From contig JAGCRI010000064.1 in NCBI GenBank assembly GCA_017964755.1, positions 1 through 13,592 on the forward strand: a stretch of DNA of 13,592 nucleotides. Reading direction: 5' to 3'. Position 1 is the stretch's first letter, and each line of letters starts with the position of its first letter. The notes under the pieces were generated by a model, which ran no database searches, was not told the DNA's origin, and worked only from the letters and a program-made list of their open reading frames with translations. Positions 7,223 to 13,560 of the stretch are shown here, one piece after another. Source of the stretch: Bacteroidales bacterium (lineage in GTDB: Bacteria; Bacteroidota; Bacteroidia; Bacteroidales; WCHB1-69). The translations under genes were made by a program, and so were the position numbers.

Positions 7223-8482
7223 TCAATACCTTACAATCTTCCGTGCCGCTGCAAATTCCCCGTTACTGTAGATTTTAAGGAAATATATTCCCGCAGCCTC
7301 TCCCGCCAAACTGATATGTATGCCGTCAGCACTTCCATGTTGGGTTTCTATCAAATTCCCGTAACTGTCAAATAATTTTACTTCAACTGATTGAAAATCA
7401 AGAGTTTTGAAATCAATATTTATATCTCCTTTTGTCGGATTCGGAAAAACAGAAACATGGAATTTCCCATTATCGGAAATCTTATTAAGATTCTCTTGCG
7501 AAGAAGAATTTGAAAAGTCGAGGTGTTTCAGAAGAAAATCGCGGGTGATATTAAAGCAGAAATCGAATTTGTCGTCGATGAGCTGGTATAGCGAAGAGAG
7601 GTAGAAGGCATGCTCCTCACCTTGAACAGGATGAAATTCATAATCGTAAAAACCTATATCAGACAGGCGTTCTGAAATGGGGCGTGAGCCATACATATAT
7701 GGCATAAGGAACGAAAAAGACTCGGAGTAGCAATATCCCGAATCGAAGGGGACGCTTTCGTCGGCGGTGCCGTGAATAAGGCAGAGTGGCACGCATTCCG
7801 CGGAGTCGATAATATCAGTATGTAACACGCCGCCCCATTGAGCGACTGCGCCCGCCACTTTAGGCGACTCCTTCGCATACTCGGCGAACCCGCTCGAATG
7901 AAGCGAGTTCAATGCTGGCGGTGCAAATGTCTCATCCGGCCGCTCCGACTCCTCCATAAACATCTCATGCAGAATGGCTATTGAGCCCGCCGAATTGCCT
8001 AACAGAAAAATATTGTTAGTGTCTATTCTGTATTCATTGCCGTAATGCTTGAAATAGCGTATTGCTGAACTCACGTCCTGTGCCGCCAAAAACATCTGGC
8101 GGATAATATTTTTGGCCGAAGCTGACAGCACCGACATCAGCCTATAGTCTATAGTTGCCGCCAAGTAGCCGTGTTTTGCGAGACGTGTGCAATATTCTTC
8201 CATGTCGCAGAAATCTCGGCTGCCGGCGACGTAGGCACCGCCGAAAACGGTTATCACTAACGGCCGCAAAGTCGCCGTGTCGCCAGCTGGTTCGTAAAAA
8301 TCGAAATATAGGGTGGTGATATTGCCGTCACCCTCTTTTTCCGCCTGACTGAACGGTATGCCTTTTGTGACAAGTGCCTTTTCAAAAACAGGTTCGGCGT
8401 ATCGGCCCGGTTGCGCCATAGTCACCGCAAAAGGCGCGAACATGCAAAACAATATGATAAAAAAACTATTTGCAGACTTCAT
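7223..8482 (-). CDS. Secreted alpha/beta-hydrolase (carboxylesterase/lipase-like) with T9SS sorting domain
   Basis: From the ATG at 8480-8482 the protein is 419 residues, beginning with a Sec signal peptide (hydrophobic core FFIILFCMFAPFAV, likely cleavage after TMAQ). The catalytic domain (~30-320) has an oxyanion-type FGGAYVAGS, the nucleophile elbow GNSAGS (Ser164), HGTADESVP (Asp241 as the probable acid) and GEEHAF (His291). The order fits the BD-FAE/carboxylesterase group. Residues ~338-419 are a type A T9SS C-terminal domain: VFPNPTKGDINI, VKLFDSYGNLI and AAGIYFLKIY, ending KIVRY. The enzyme should cross the outer membrane through type IX secretion. An in-frame ATG at 8521 would add 13 residues ahead of the signal peptide and is less likely. 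The substrate is unknown. Confidence 0.85.
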   Translation of the reverse strand: MKSANSFFIILFCMFAPFAVTMAQPGRYAEPVFEKALVTKGIPFSQAEKEGDGNITTLYFDFYEPAGDTATLRPLVITVFGGAYVAGSRDFCDMEEYCTRLAKHGYLAATIDYRLMSVLSASAKNIIRQMFLAAQDVSSAIRYFKHYGNEYRIDTNNIFLLGNSAGSIAILHEMFMEESERPDETFAPPALNSLHSSGFAEYAKESPKVAGAVAQWGGVLHTDIIDSAECVPLCLIHGTADESVPFDSGYCYSESFSFLMPYMYGSRPISERLSDIGFYDYEFHPVQGEEHAFYLSSLYQLIDDKFDFCFNITRDFLLKHLDFSNSSSQENLNKISDNGKFHVSVFPNPTKGDINIDFKTLDFQSVEVKLFDSYGNLIETQHGSADGIHISLAGEAAGIYFLKIYSNGEFAAARKIVRY

Positions 8483-8545
8483 TTTTGCAGAATTTTTTAA
8501 TCCGTAAAATATTATCATCATAGCATGAAGTATATTTTCAAGGAA

Positions 8546-8554
8546 GCAAAATTA
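8546..8554 (-). promoter_or_regulatory. -7 element upstream of the esterase gene
   Basis: On the minus strand this reads TAATTTTGC, matching TAnnTTTGC. It leaves a leader of about 55 bases before the chosen start at 8482. No -33 element is evident. Confidence 0.55.
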
Positions 8555-8559
8555 TATAT

Positions 8560-8711
8560 TTTTCTCAAATTTTCCATTTTATCTTGTATATTTTTCACTG
8601 CCTGATGGTAAGGGAGGATTATTTTGGCGGAAATAAACGGAATTTGCATGGAAATTAATTAAAAGGATGCATATTGCAAATCTAAACGGAGTAATTCCGA
8701 GAAAAAAATAT
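8560..8711. other. A/T-rich intergenic stretch with inverted-repeat pairs
   Basis: No coding region is supportable here. Two overlapping inverted repeats are visible: ATTTGCA (8642-8648) with TGCAAAT (8675-8681), and CGGAATT (8638-8644) with AATTCCG (8693-8699). They lie just upstream of the -7 element at 8712 and could be operator half-sites, but this rests on position only. Confidence 0.3.
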
Positions 8712-8720
8712 TATTTTTGC
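8712..8720 (+). promoter_or_regulatory. -7 element facing the structured RNA candidate and HTH gene
   Basis: TATTTTTGC matches TAnnTTTGC on the + strand. Transcription would begin about 8727 and run into the self-complementary block at 8830-9002 and then the HTH gene at 9043. No TTTG -33 element is seen at the usual spacing. Confidence 0.55.
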
Positions 8721-8829
8721 TTCAAAATATGTTTTGGTTATACAAAGCATACTTGATTTTAAAACAAAGATTGATAAACAGGTAAAATCATTATTATAGG
8801 AAATAGATAACTTAATATATTAACATACT

Positions 8830-9002
8830 GAGCTTTACGCTCTTATTCTCACTTAGTAAAATCTGGTAAATTTTAATGGTACGGGAATAAGCAAGCGGAA
8901 AGTTTACGTTTTAGGCGTGAACTGTTTCTTGTTTATTAGTACCCAAGGTTTACCAGAGCCTTCTAAGTTGATAAGCAATAAAAAGTGAGCGCCTTTTTGT
9001 TG
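8830..9002 (+). ncRNA. Candidate structured RNA: long interrupted rod plus terminator-like hairpin
   Basis: The block folds into one long rod. From outside in: CTTAT 8842-8846 with ATAAG 8971-8975; ACTTAG 8851-8856 with CTAAGT 8963-8968; TCTGGTAAA 8862-8870 with TTTACCAGA 8949-8957 (9 bp, perfect); GGTAC 8878-8882 with GTACC 8939-8943; AATAAGCAAG 8886-8895 with CTTGTTTATT 8928-8937 (one G-U); AGTTTACG 8901-8908 with CGTGAACT 8916-8923 (one G-U), capped by a 7-base loop. A small hairpin GAGC/GCTC (8830-8842) precedes it. CAATAAAAAG (8976-8985) pairs with CTTTTTGTTG (8993-9002) like a terminator. A promoter-to-terminator rod with internal bubbles recalls 6S-type RNAs and the Bacteroidales-1 motif, but that identity is a guess. 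It could instead be a regulatory leader of the HTH gene. Confidence 0.6.
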
Positions 9003-9042
9003 CCAAGCAGGGTAGGGGTAGGGGCGAGAAACCGAACGAACA

Positions 9043-9303
9043 ATGGACGGCAACCCAAAAACTTCCAAAGAAGAAACCTTTCACATCGGGAAAATCATCA
9101 AGGCGGAGTTGGCTCGGCAGGGGCGCAGCATTACATGGCTTGCGCGGCAGATTAACTGCACACGCGAGAACCTCTACCAACTCTTCCGCAACCCATGGAT
9201 CCATGCTGAAACTCTGTACAAAATTGGCATGGCGTTAGACTATGACTTTTTCAAGTGCTGCTCCGACTACCAAAATACAGAAAACACGAAGAAAAACTTA
9301 TGA
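9043..9303 (+). CDS. Small XRE-like helix-turn-helix DNA-binding protein
   Basis: The 86-residue protein is mostly one helix-turn-helix domain (~14-72). The SITWLARQINCTRENLYQLF stretch (29-48) has the usual helix-turn-recognition-helix spacing. A further helix, AETLYKIGMALDYDFF, follows. The Asp/Asn/Lys-rich tail has no recognisable partner domain. Such one-domain proteins are common in Bacteroidota and their targets are generally unknown. It lies 41 bases after the terminator-like hairpin of the structured block and 76 bases before the promoter of the envelope operon, so it may regulate one or both; this is inference from position. Possible alternative: antitoxin-like protein without a visible toxin. 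Confidence 0.8.
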   Translation: MDGNPKTSKEETFHIGKIIKAELARQGRSITWLARQINCTRENLYQLFRNPWIHAETLYKIGMALDYDFFKCCSDYQNTENTKKNL

Positions 9304-9356
9304 CAAATCTATAGGAAATTTTACGTTTCTTGATAATAATACTTATATGTAATATA

Positions 9357-9387
9357 TTGATATACAGTGTGTTTTAAGTATTTTTGC
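9357..9387 (+). promoter_or_regulatory. Promoter of the envelope-protein operon
   Basis: TTG at 9357-9359 and TATTTTTGC at 9379-9387 are 19 bases apart, a good match to the Bacteroidota consensus. The expected start near 9393 excludes the in-frame ATG at 9384 and supports translation from 9426 with a leader of about 33 bases. Confidence 0.75.
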
Positions 9388-9425
9388 AGAATTTATTTCT
9401 AATGTATAATTTTAAAATCAATCGT

Positions 9426-9959
9426 ATGAAAAAATTATTTGTGTTATTGGCAACAGCAATAGTGGTAATGGCTTACACCCCTGCAATGGGACAGAGCAGA
9501 AAAGAGAAGAAAGCCGCAGAGAAAGAGGCTTGGCAGAGAGAACAGGCGCGGAAAAAACAATTGGAGGAAATGGAATTCCAATTGAAACTTGACAGCATGA
9601 ACAGAATAAAGGCAAAGCATGACAACGAGGCAACACTTTTGAACATACCGTGCGTTGACGCATCATACGATGATGGTGATTATTTCCGTGATTACGGCAT
9701 TGGCGCTGTGGAGAACGGAAACGAACAACTCGCGCGTGAAAGGGCATTCCAAGCGGCGAAGAGTATGATTAAACAGCGTTTGGGGGAATATATACAAGGT
9801 ATGACAGACTATTTCCTTGAATCATACTCAAATGACAAATCTGACAAGGATGCTGCCGGCAACAGGACTCTCACAAAAATGAACGGCGTGATTGAAGGCA
9901 TGTTGCGTGACGCAAATAAAACTTGTGAGAAAGCGGGAATTGACCAGAAAGGAAATTAA
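9426..9959 (+). CDS. Secreted LPP20-like protein, ends at an in-frame stop that interrupts its domain
   Basis: The 177-residue product has a signal peptide (hydrophobic LFVLLATAIVVMAY, likely cleavage near AMGQ, residue 23). A Lys/Glu-rich predicted coiled coil (~25-65) follows, then a domain starting GIGAVENGNEQLARERAFQA with the G-x-G then A-rich helix pattern also seen in the next two genes. It ends at TAA 9957-9959 just after NKTCEKAGIDQKGN. In the third gene the same segment continues into a hydrophobic strand, so this product lacks the last strand and C-terminal helix of its domain. The same frame stays open for 56 further codons. I chose ATG 9426 because the earlier ATG (9384) lies inside the promoter. 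Function unknown; LPP20-like is my inference from pattern. Confidence 0.75.
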   Translation: MKKLFVLLATAIVVMAYTPAMGQSRKEKKAAEKEAWQREQARKKQLEEMEFQLKLDSMNRIKAKHDNEATLLNIPCVDASYDDGDYFRDYGIGAVENGNEQLARERAFQAAKSMIKQRLGEYIQGMTDYFLESYSNDKSDKDAAGNRTLTKMNGVIEGMLRDANKTCEKAGIDQKGN

Positions 9960-10130
9960 ATATTGTATATCTGCATAGAAATTACTAAAAAAGAGTTGTA
10001 TTCAAAACTGATGAACGTGATGTCGGAAGACGAAAAACTGAAACGCGATTTCGATGCCGCTCGGATGCAGAAATTCATGGACGAGCGTATGGAACAAATG
10101 TTGGAATCAAAGAAAAATGCCGGATACTAA
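9960..10130 (+). pseudogene. In-frame continuation of the preceding gene beyond a TAA codon
   Basis: The frame of the preceding gene continues after its TAA with 56 sense codons to a TAA at 10128-10130. They read ILYICIEITKKELYSKL, then a charged helix with MSEDEKLKRDFDAARM, ending ESKKNAGY. ILYICIEIT is the counterpart of the LVFVLCQVA strand in the third gene of the operon, so this is the missing C-terminal part of the same domain. An internal ATG at 10011 could yield a 39-residue peptide, but it has no evident ribosome binding site. The region is either the decayed tail of a pseudogene, a readthrough product or a sequence error. Confidence 0.7.
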
Positions 10131-10142
10131 CAACTCTTTCCG

Positions 10143-10577
10143 ATGAAAAATATTCTATTAATACTGCCTTTGTTTGCATTGGTGGTATGTGGGAGCGCAC
10201 AATCTGAACGACGTCCCTACTGGATTGGCAATATGCCGGCGGCGCAGGATAACAGTTATTACTACTACCGCGTTACGCAGGGAGACGGCTTGGATTACGA
10301 CAAGGCGTATGCAAAGGCTTTCGCCCGCGCCATTATGGAGAGTTCTTGGAAACTCGGCTTGGAGGTAAACACTTCAGATGATTTGCAGACCATTGAGAAA
10401 GGAGTGGCTGACAATATTAAAATTGCCTCTTCGCACATGACCCTGCCGATGAACAAGGTTTGCGAATACACCGAAAAGTTGGTTGAAACACGCGGAGTGA
10501 GGGTTTTCATTCTGTGGCAGGTGGCAAAATATGGCAACCGTGACCCTAAATTTGATGAATTTACAAAATGTGAATAA
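10143..10577 (+). CDS. Secreted LPP20-like protein, second paralogue
   Basis: The 144-residue protein has a Sec signal peptide (ILLILPLFALVVCG, likely cleavage near SAQ, residue 20). The Cys at 16 is a poor lipobox (Val at -1). The mature part matches the third gene in order: R-P-x-W near the start, an N-S-Y-x-Y strand, G-D-G-L followed by an Ala-rich helix (YDKAYAKAFARAIM), the VCEYTEK motif (106-112) and the hydrophobic strand VFILWQVAKYG. That resembles LPP20/FlgT-N-type envelope domains, but I cannot confirm the family. It begins 12 bases after the continuation stop of the first paralogue and 3 bases before the third gene. Confidence 0.8.
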   Translation: MKNILLILPLFALVVCGSAQSERRPYWIGNMPAAQDNSYYYYRVTQGDGLDYDKAYAKAFARAIMESSWKLGLEVNTSDDLQTIEKGVADNIKIASSHMTLPMNKVCEYTEKLVETRGVRVFILWQVAKYGNRDPKFDEFTKCE

Positions 10578-10580
10578 ACG

Positions 10581-11414
10581 ATGAGAAAGATTTTTATTGT
10601 GGCATTAGCCATATTTGCGGCTGTTTCTGCCTTAGCCCAAAACAAGCGGCAGACCATACGCCCCGACTGGATGCTTGAGAAACCGCAACCAGGCAACAGC
10701 ACTTACGAGTATGTGATTGAACATGGCGAGGGGTTGACCGAAAAAGATGCCCTTGATGAAGCGGTTAACCGTGTACACCAGTATTACATCCGCCGCCTCG
10801 GACAAGGGATAAATTCTGGGCAAGAAGGGGTTACATTGCAGAACGAAACTTACAATATACCTTTCAAGAAAGTGTGCGAATATACTGAGAAACAGAACGA
10901 TGGCACGTATTTGGTGTTTGTGCTTTGCCAAGTTGCGCTTCGCGGTGACATAACCCCGACATTTGAGGACTATAATACGTGCAACAGTATCAGCAAATAC
11001 CGGAACTATATGCACAAGAAGAATATCTCGGCAATGGTGGCTTCAGTTTTCATTCCAGGTTCCGGAATGATGATAAAGCGGCATTATGGCTCGGGGACTG
11101 TGACCATGCTTGGCGAAATGGCATTTGTGGGAGGAACTGTGACTACATATTATCTTGCTCAAAACCAACTTGCAATAATGAGAAGTAATGATGTTACTCT
11201 TAACGACTTCAACAAGGCAAAAAAGAATTATGACATTTACCGCAAAGTGAACATTGCATGCCTCTCTGCCGCAGGCGTGCTTTATGTTTATAATCTTATA
11301 CGAACCGGCACAATGAAACAGAAAGTAAAACTTCCCGGCCTTTCGTTCGCTCCAGTTGTCATGCCAATGGATAACTGTTTGGCTTCAGGGGTTAATGTGA
11401 CATTAAAATTTTGA
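10581..11414 (+). CDS. Secreted LPP20-like protein with C-terminal membrane-associated domain, third paralogue
   Basis: The 277-residue protein has a signal peptide ending ALAQ (20). Residues ~27-135 share the core of the previous gene: RPDW, STYEY, GEGL, an Ala/Val-rich helix, VCEYTEK (98-104) and the strand LVFVLCQVALRG. Residues ~148-240 add a second module with hydrophobic segments (AMVASVFIPGSGMM, MLGEMAFVGGTVTTYYLA, ACLSAAGVLYVYNLI) and a P-G-S-G turn. This resembles DUF5683-like small envelope domains. The last ~35 residues (LSFAPVVMP..VNVTLKF) look like beta-strand. The fusion suggests it anchors or scaffolds the two smaller paralogues at a membrane. Only 3 bases separate it from the previous gene and 5 from the next start. 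Confidence 0.8.
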   Translation: MRKIFIVALAIFAAVSALAQNKRQTIRPDWMLEKPQPGNSTYEYVIEHGEGLTEKDALDEAVNRVHQYYIRRLGQGINSGQEGVTLQNETYNIPFKKVCEYTEKQNDGTYLVFVLCQVALRGDITPTFEDYNTCNSISKYRNYMHKKNISAMVASVFIPGSGMMIKRHYGSGTVTMLGEMAFVGGTVTTYYLAQNQLAIMRSNDVTLNDFNKAKKNYDIYRKVNIACLSAAGVLYVYNLIRTGTMKQKVKLPGLSFAPVVMPMDNCLASGVNVTLKF

Positions 11415-11419
11415 ATGAT

Positions 11420-13381
11420 ATGAAAAAAATAACTGTATTTGTATTGATAGCGACCATGCTTACGCTGATTGTCGCATGTGTAAAAGACCTTAAAAAAGAA
11501 GGTATCTACACCGAAACAGAGATTACCGGCATTGTGGTGGAAAAGAGCACCAACGCTCCGTTGTCTGATGTTAAGGTTAAAATTACAGACGGCGACCATA
11601 TCCACGCCACTGTCATTACAGGCGCAAATGGGGCGTTCCGTTTGAAAATGAATACCAATGAAATAAATGACACCTATTACCTGTTGATTGACGGTTCTCC
11701 CAATCTTCCTTCCAAACAAGAGGAACTCCGTGGCATTGGGTCTGAAATTTATAATTATAATTATATTGTACTCTATGACAAGACAGACACAAACTTGTTG
11801 CCGCATGTTACAACTGGTAATGCGAGCAATATTATGGCACATTCTGCCACAGTAGGTGGGGGTGTCTCTTTTAGCGGTGGAAGTCCATTGCTCGTCCGCG
11901 GTATCTGTTACGCCACCCATCAGTCACCTACTATTGGCGACAGCACCAGCACCGCCGGAATGGAGGTTGGCCCGTTCAATTGTAATATTGATAATTTGCA
12001 AGCAGATATGACTTACTATTACCGAGCATACGCCACCAATAGTGTCGGGACTTCGTATGGGGAACAGAAGACATTCACTACAACAAACGGGTCGCCATCT
12101 GTGACTACAACTGCTCCTACAAATATTTTGGCGACATCTGCCCAAAGTGGCGGCAATGTAACCTCTGAAGGTGAAACCCCAGTTACAGCAAGAGGTGTTT
12201 GCTGGAATACAACAGGAAATCCGGACACTAATGACACACATACTACAAATGGTATAGGCGCTGGCATTTTCACATCCAATATGACCGGGCTGACTGTTGG
12301 AACGACCTACCATTTGCGCGCATACGCCACAAATTCATACGGAACAAGTTATGGCAATGAAACCACATTCACTACTTTAAGCGGTTCGGCAACAATGTCC
12401 ATAGCATCTGCAACCAATATCACGGCTTCATCTGCCACATGTAATGTTACTGTCAGCAGCGACGGCGGTTCAACCATAACAGAAAGGGGGATTTGTTGGA
12501 GCACGGCACAATCCCCGACAGTTAATGATCAGCATGTCTCTTATGGAAGTGGAACAGGAACGTTCACCGCTTCTATGAACAACCTCACACTTTCCACCAC
12601 ATATTATGTGCGGGCATACGCAGTTAATGGTTTTGGCACTTCATACTCAAACCAGATCAACTTTACCACAAGTAATGGGTTGCCGACCGTTACCACTACT
12701 ATGCCGACACTTTATGATACGACAGTGTCTACAGGTGGTAACGTATCAAGTGATGGCGGATTTGCTGTTACAGCACGAGGCATTTGCTATGGACCACTGC
12801 CCTATCCTGATTTGACTTCCACATATAGTCATACCACTAATGGTAGTGGTACTGGCTATTATTCCTCCACATTTTCTCTTCTGGGAGGCAGTGGTACTTA
12901 CTATATCCGTGCATATGCTACCAACGCCAATGGAACCTCATATGGCACACAAGTGACAGTGACTCACCCATACGACACCTTACCAACATTTTTTTATAAT
13001 TCCCATACCTATAGAGTTGCGCCAGATCCCCATACGTCATATACCGAATATATTTCATGGGAAGCCGCTAATACTTATTGCAACAATTTGACAGCATACG
13101 GTTACTCTGATTGGAGAATGCCTACAAAAGAAGAGTTAGAAACAATGTACCAGAACAGAGTTGCAATAGGCGGTTTTATTGATTATGTAGCTTATAGTAA
13201 CGTGAAATATTACTCTTTTTATCACTCTTCAACAGGAGATGGTCATAGTCATTATAAAATTGACTGGCAGACTGGTGCGGCCTTGATTGATATAGGTAAT
13301 GTCGTCTTTGATTACGGACATTATAATACTGGTTATTATTTCTACTACTGCCATGTCCGCCCTATTCGTGTTGAGAATTAA
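11420..13381 (+). CDS. Lipoprotein with CarboxypepD_reg-like domain, four FN3-like repeats and DUF1566-like C-terminus
   Basis: From ATG 11420 the protein is 653 residues. It opens with a lipoprotein signal peptide, lipobox IVAC with Cys20. Residues ~33-125 look like a carboxypeptidase regulatory-like beta-sandwich (ITGIVVEKSTNAPLSDVKV, ANGAFRLKM). Four fibronectin-III-like repeats start near residues 128, 226, 324 and 422, an exact 98-residue period. Each has RG-[IV]-C-[WY], a late TYY-x-RAYA-x-N segment and GTSY-x-x-x-x-x-FTT. Residues ~525-653 match DUF1566 (WRMPTKEELETMY, final CHVRPIRVEN), a C-type-lectin-like fold seen in surface adhesins. It is Tyr-rich. A TTG at 11411 would add three residues and is unlikely. 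Probably a surface-exposed binding lipoprotein; ligand unknown. Confidence 0.88.
   Translation: MKKITVFVLIATMLTLIVACVKDLKKEGIYTETEITGIVVEKSTNAPLSDVKVKITDGDHIHATVITGANGAFRLKMNTNEINDTYYLLIDGSPNLPSKQEELRGIGSEIYNYNYIVLYDKTDTNLLPHVTTGNASNIMAHSATVGGGVSFSGGSPLLVRGICYATHQSPTIGDSTSTAGMEVGPFNCNIDNLQADMTYYYRAYATNSVGTSYGEQKTFTTTNGSPSVTTTAPTNILATSAQSGGNVTSEGETPVTARGVCWNTTGNPDTNDTHTTNGIGAGIFTSNMTGLTVGTTYHLRAYATNSYGTSYGNETTFTTLSGSATMSIASATNITASSATCNVTVSSDGGSTITERGICWSTAQSPTVNDQHVSYGSGTGTFTASMNNLTLSTTYYVRAYAVNGFGTSYSNQINFTTSNGLPTVTTTMPTLYDTTVSTGGNVSSDGGFAVTARGICYGPLPYPDLTSTYSHTTNGSGTGYYSSTFSLLGGSGTYYIRAYATNANGTSYGTQVTVTHPYDTLPTFFYNSHTYRVAPDPHTSYTEYISWEAANTYCNNLTAYGYSDWRMPTKEELETMYQNRVAIGGFIDYVAYSNVKYYSFYHSSTGDGHSHYKIDWQTGAALIDIGNVVFDYGHYNTGYYFYYCHVRPIRVEN
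11801..12966 (+). repeat. Four tandem 294-base coding repeats (98 residues each)
   Basis: Repeat starts fall at about 11801, 12095, 12389 and 12683, equally spaced by 294 bases. Each encodes one FN3-like domain. Protein motifs (RG-x-C, RAYA-x-N, GTSY) are conserved while the DNA has diverged, so the duplications are not recent. Confidence 0.85.
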
Positions 13382-13402
13382 CATATACATAAAAAAAGAG
13401 AC

Positions 13403-13540
13403 ATGGAACCAAAAGAAACAACTTACGCCCAAGAGGCAATCAAAGAGCATATCTTCCAAAAAGTAGAGAGTGAGGATGTCTTTCAGGATTACAACGAAAG
13501 TTATTCCGATTACACATATTTAGATGCAAGTGGTTGGTAA
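13403..13540 (+). CDS. Small acidic peptide of 45 residues, Tyr-rich near its Gly-Trp end
   Basis: An ATG 21 bases after the lipoprotein stop opens a 45-codon frame. The N-terminal half is a charged, helix-like segment (MEPKETTYAQEAIKEHIFQK). The C-terminal half is acidic and aromatic (DYNESYSDYTYLDASGW) with four Tyr in the last 17 residues and a terminal Gly-Trp. There is no signal peptide, Cys or membrane segment. Leader-like plus aromatic-tail layout is compatible with a peptide precursor that is modified after translation, but no modifying enzyme is visible before the window ends. It may equally be an unmodified small protein or a non-coding stretch. Position and codon content favour a real gene. 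Confidence 0.55.
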   Translation: MEPKETTYAQEAIKEHIFQKVESEDVFQDYNESYSDYTYLDASGW

Positions 13541-13547
13541 TAGACAG

Positions 13548-13555
13548 AAGGAGGT
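13548..13555 (+). promoter_or_regulatory. Perfect Shine-Dalgarno sequence AAGGAGGT
   Basis: AAGGAGGT is fully complementary to the canonical anti-Shine-Dalgarno end of 16S rRNA and lies 5 bases before ATG 13561. No other start in this window has such a site, and Bacteroidota genes generally lack them. Confidence 0.7.
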
Positions 13556-13560
13556 TCATT

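Noticed and set aside
9010..9024. G-rich GGGTAGGGGTAGGGG as a G-quadruplex or telomere-like repeat
   Set aside because: Only three runs of three or more G are present, so a standard three-tier quadruplex lacks its fourth strand; probably chance.
8950..9204. Minus-strand open frame of 84 codons opposite the HTH gene
   Set aside because: It overlaps the structured block and the antisense of a clear HTH domain and shows no recognisable domain.
8727..9300. tRNA, rRNA or CRISPR array
   Set aside because: No cloverleaf with a T-arm, no rRNA-like sequence and no regularly spaced direct repeats were seen.
9384..9425. Earlier ATG for the first envelope paralogue
   Set aside because: It lies within the -7 element, and starting there would put 14 residues before a normal signal peptide.
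11801..12966. The 294-base repeats as a mobile element or CRISPR-like array
   Set aside because: They are in frame and encode conserved FN3-like domains within one gene; no transposase or flanking terminal repeats are present.
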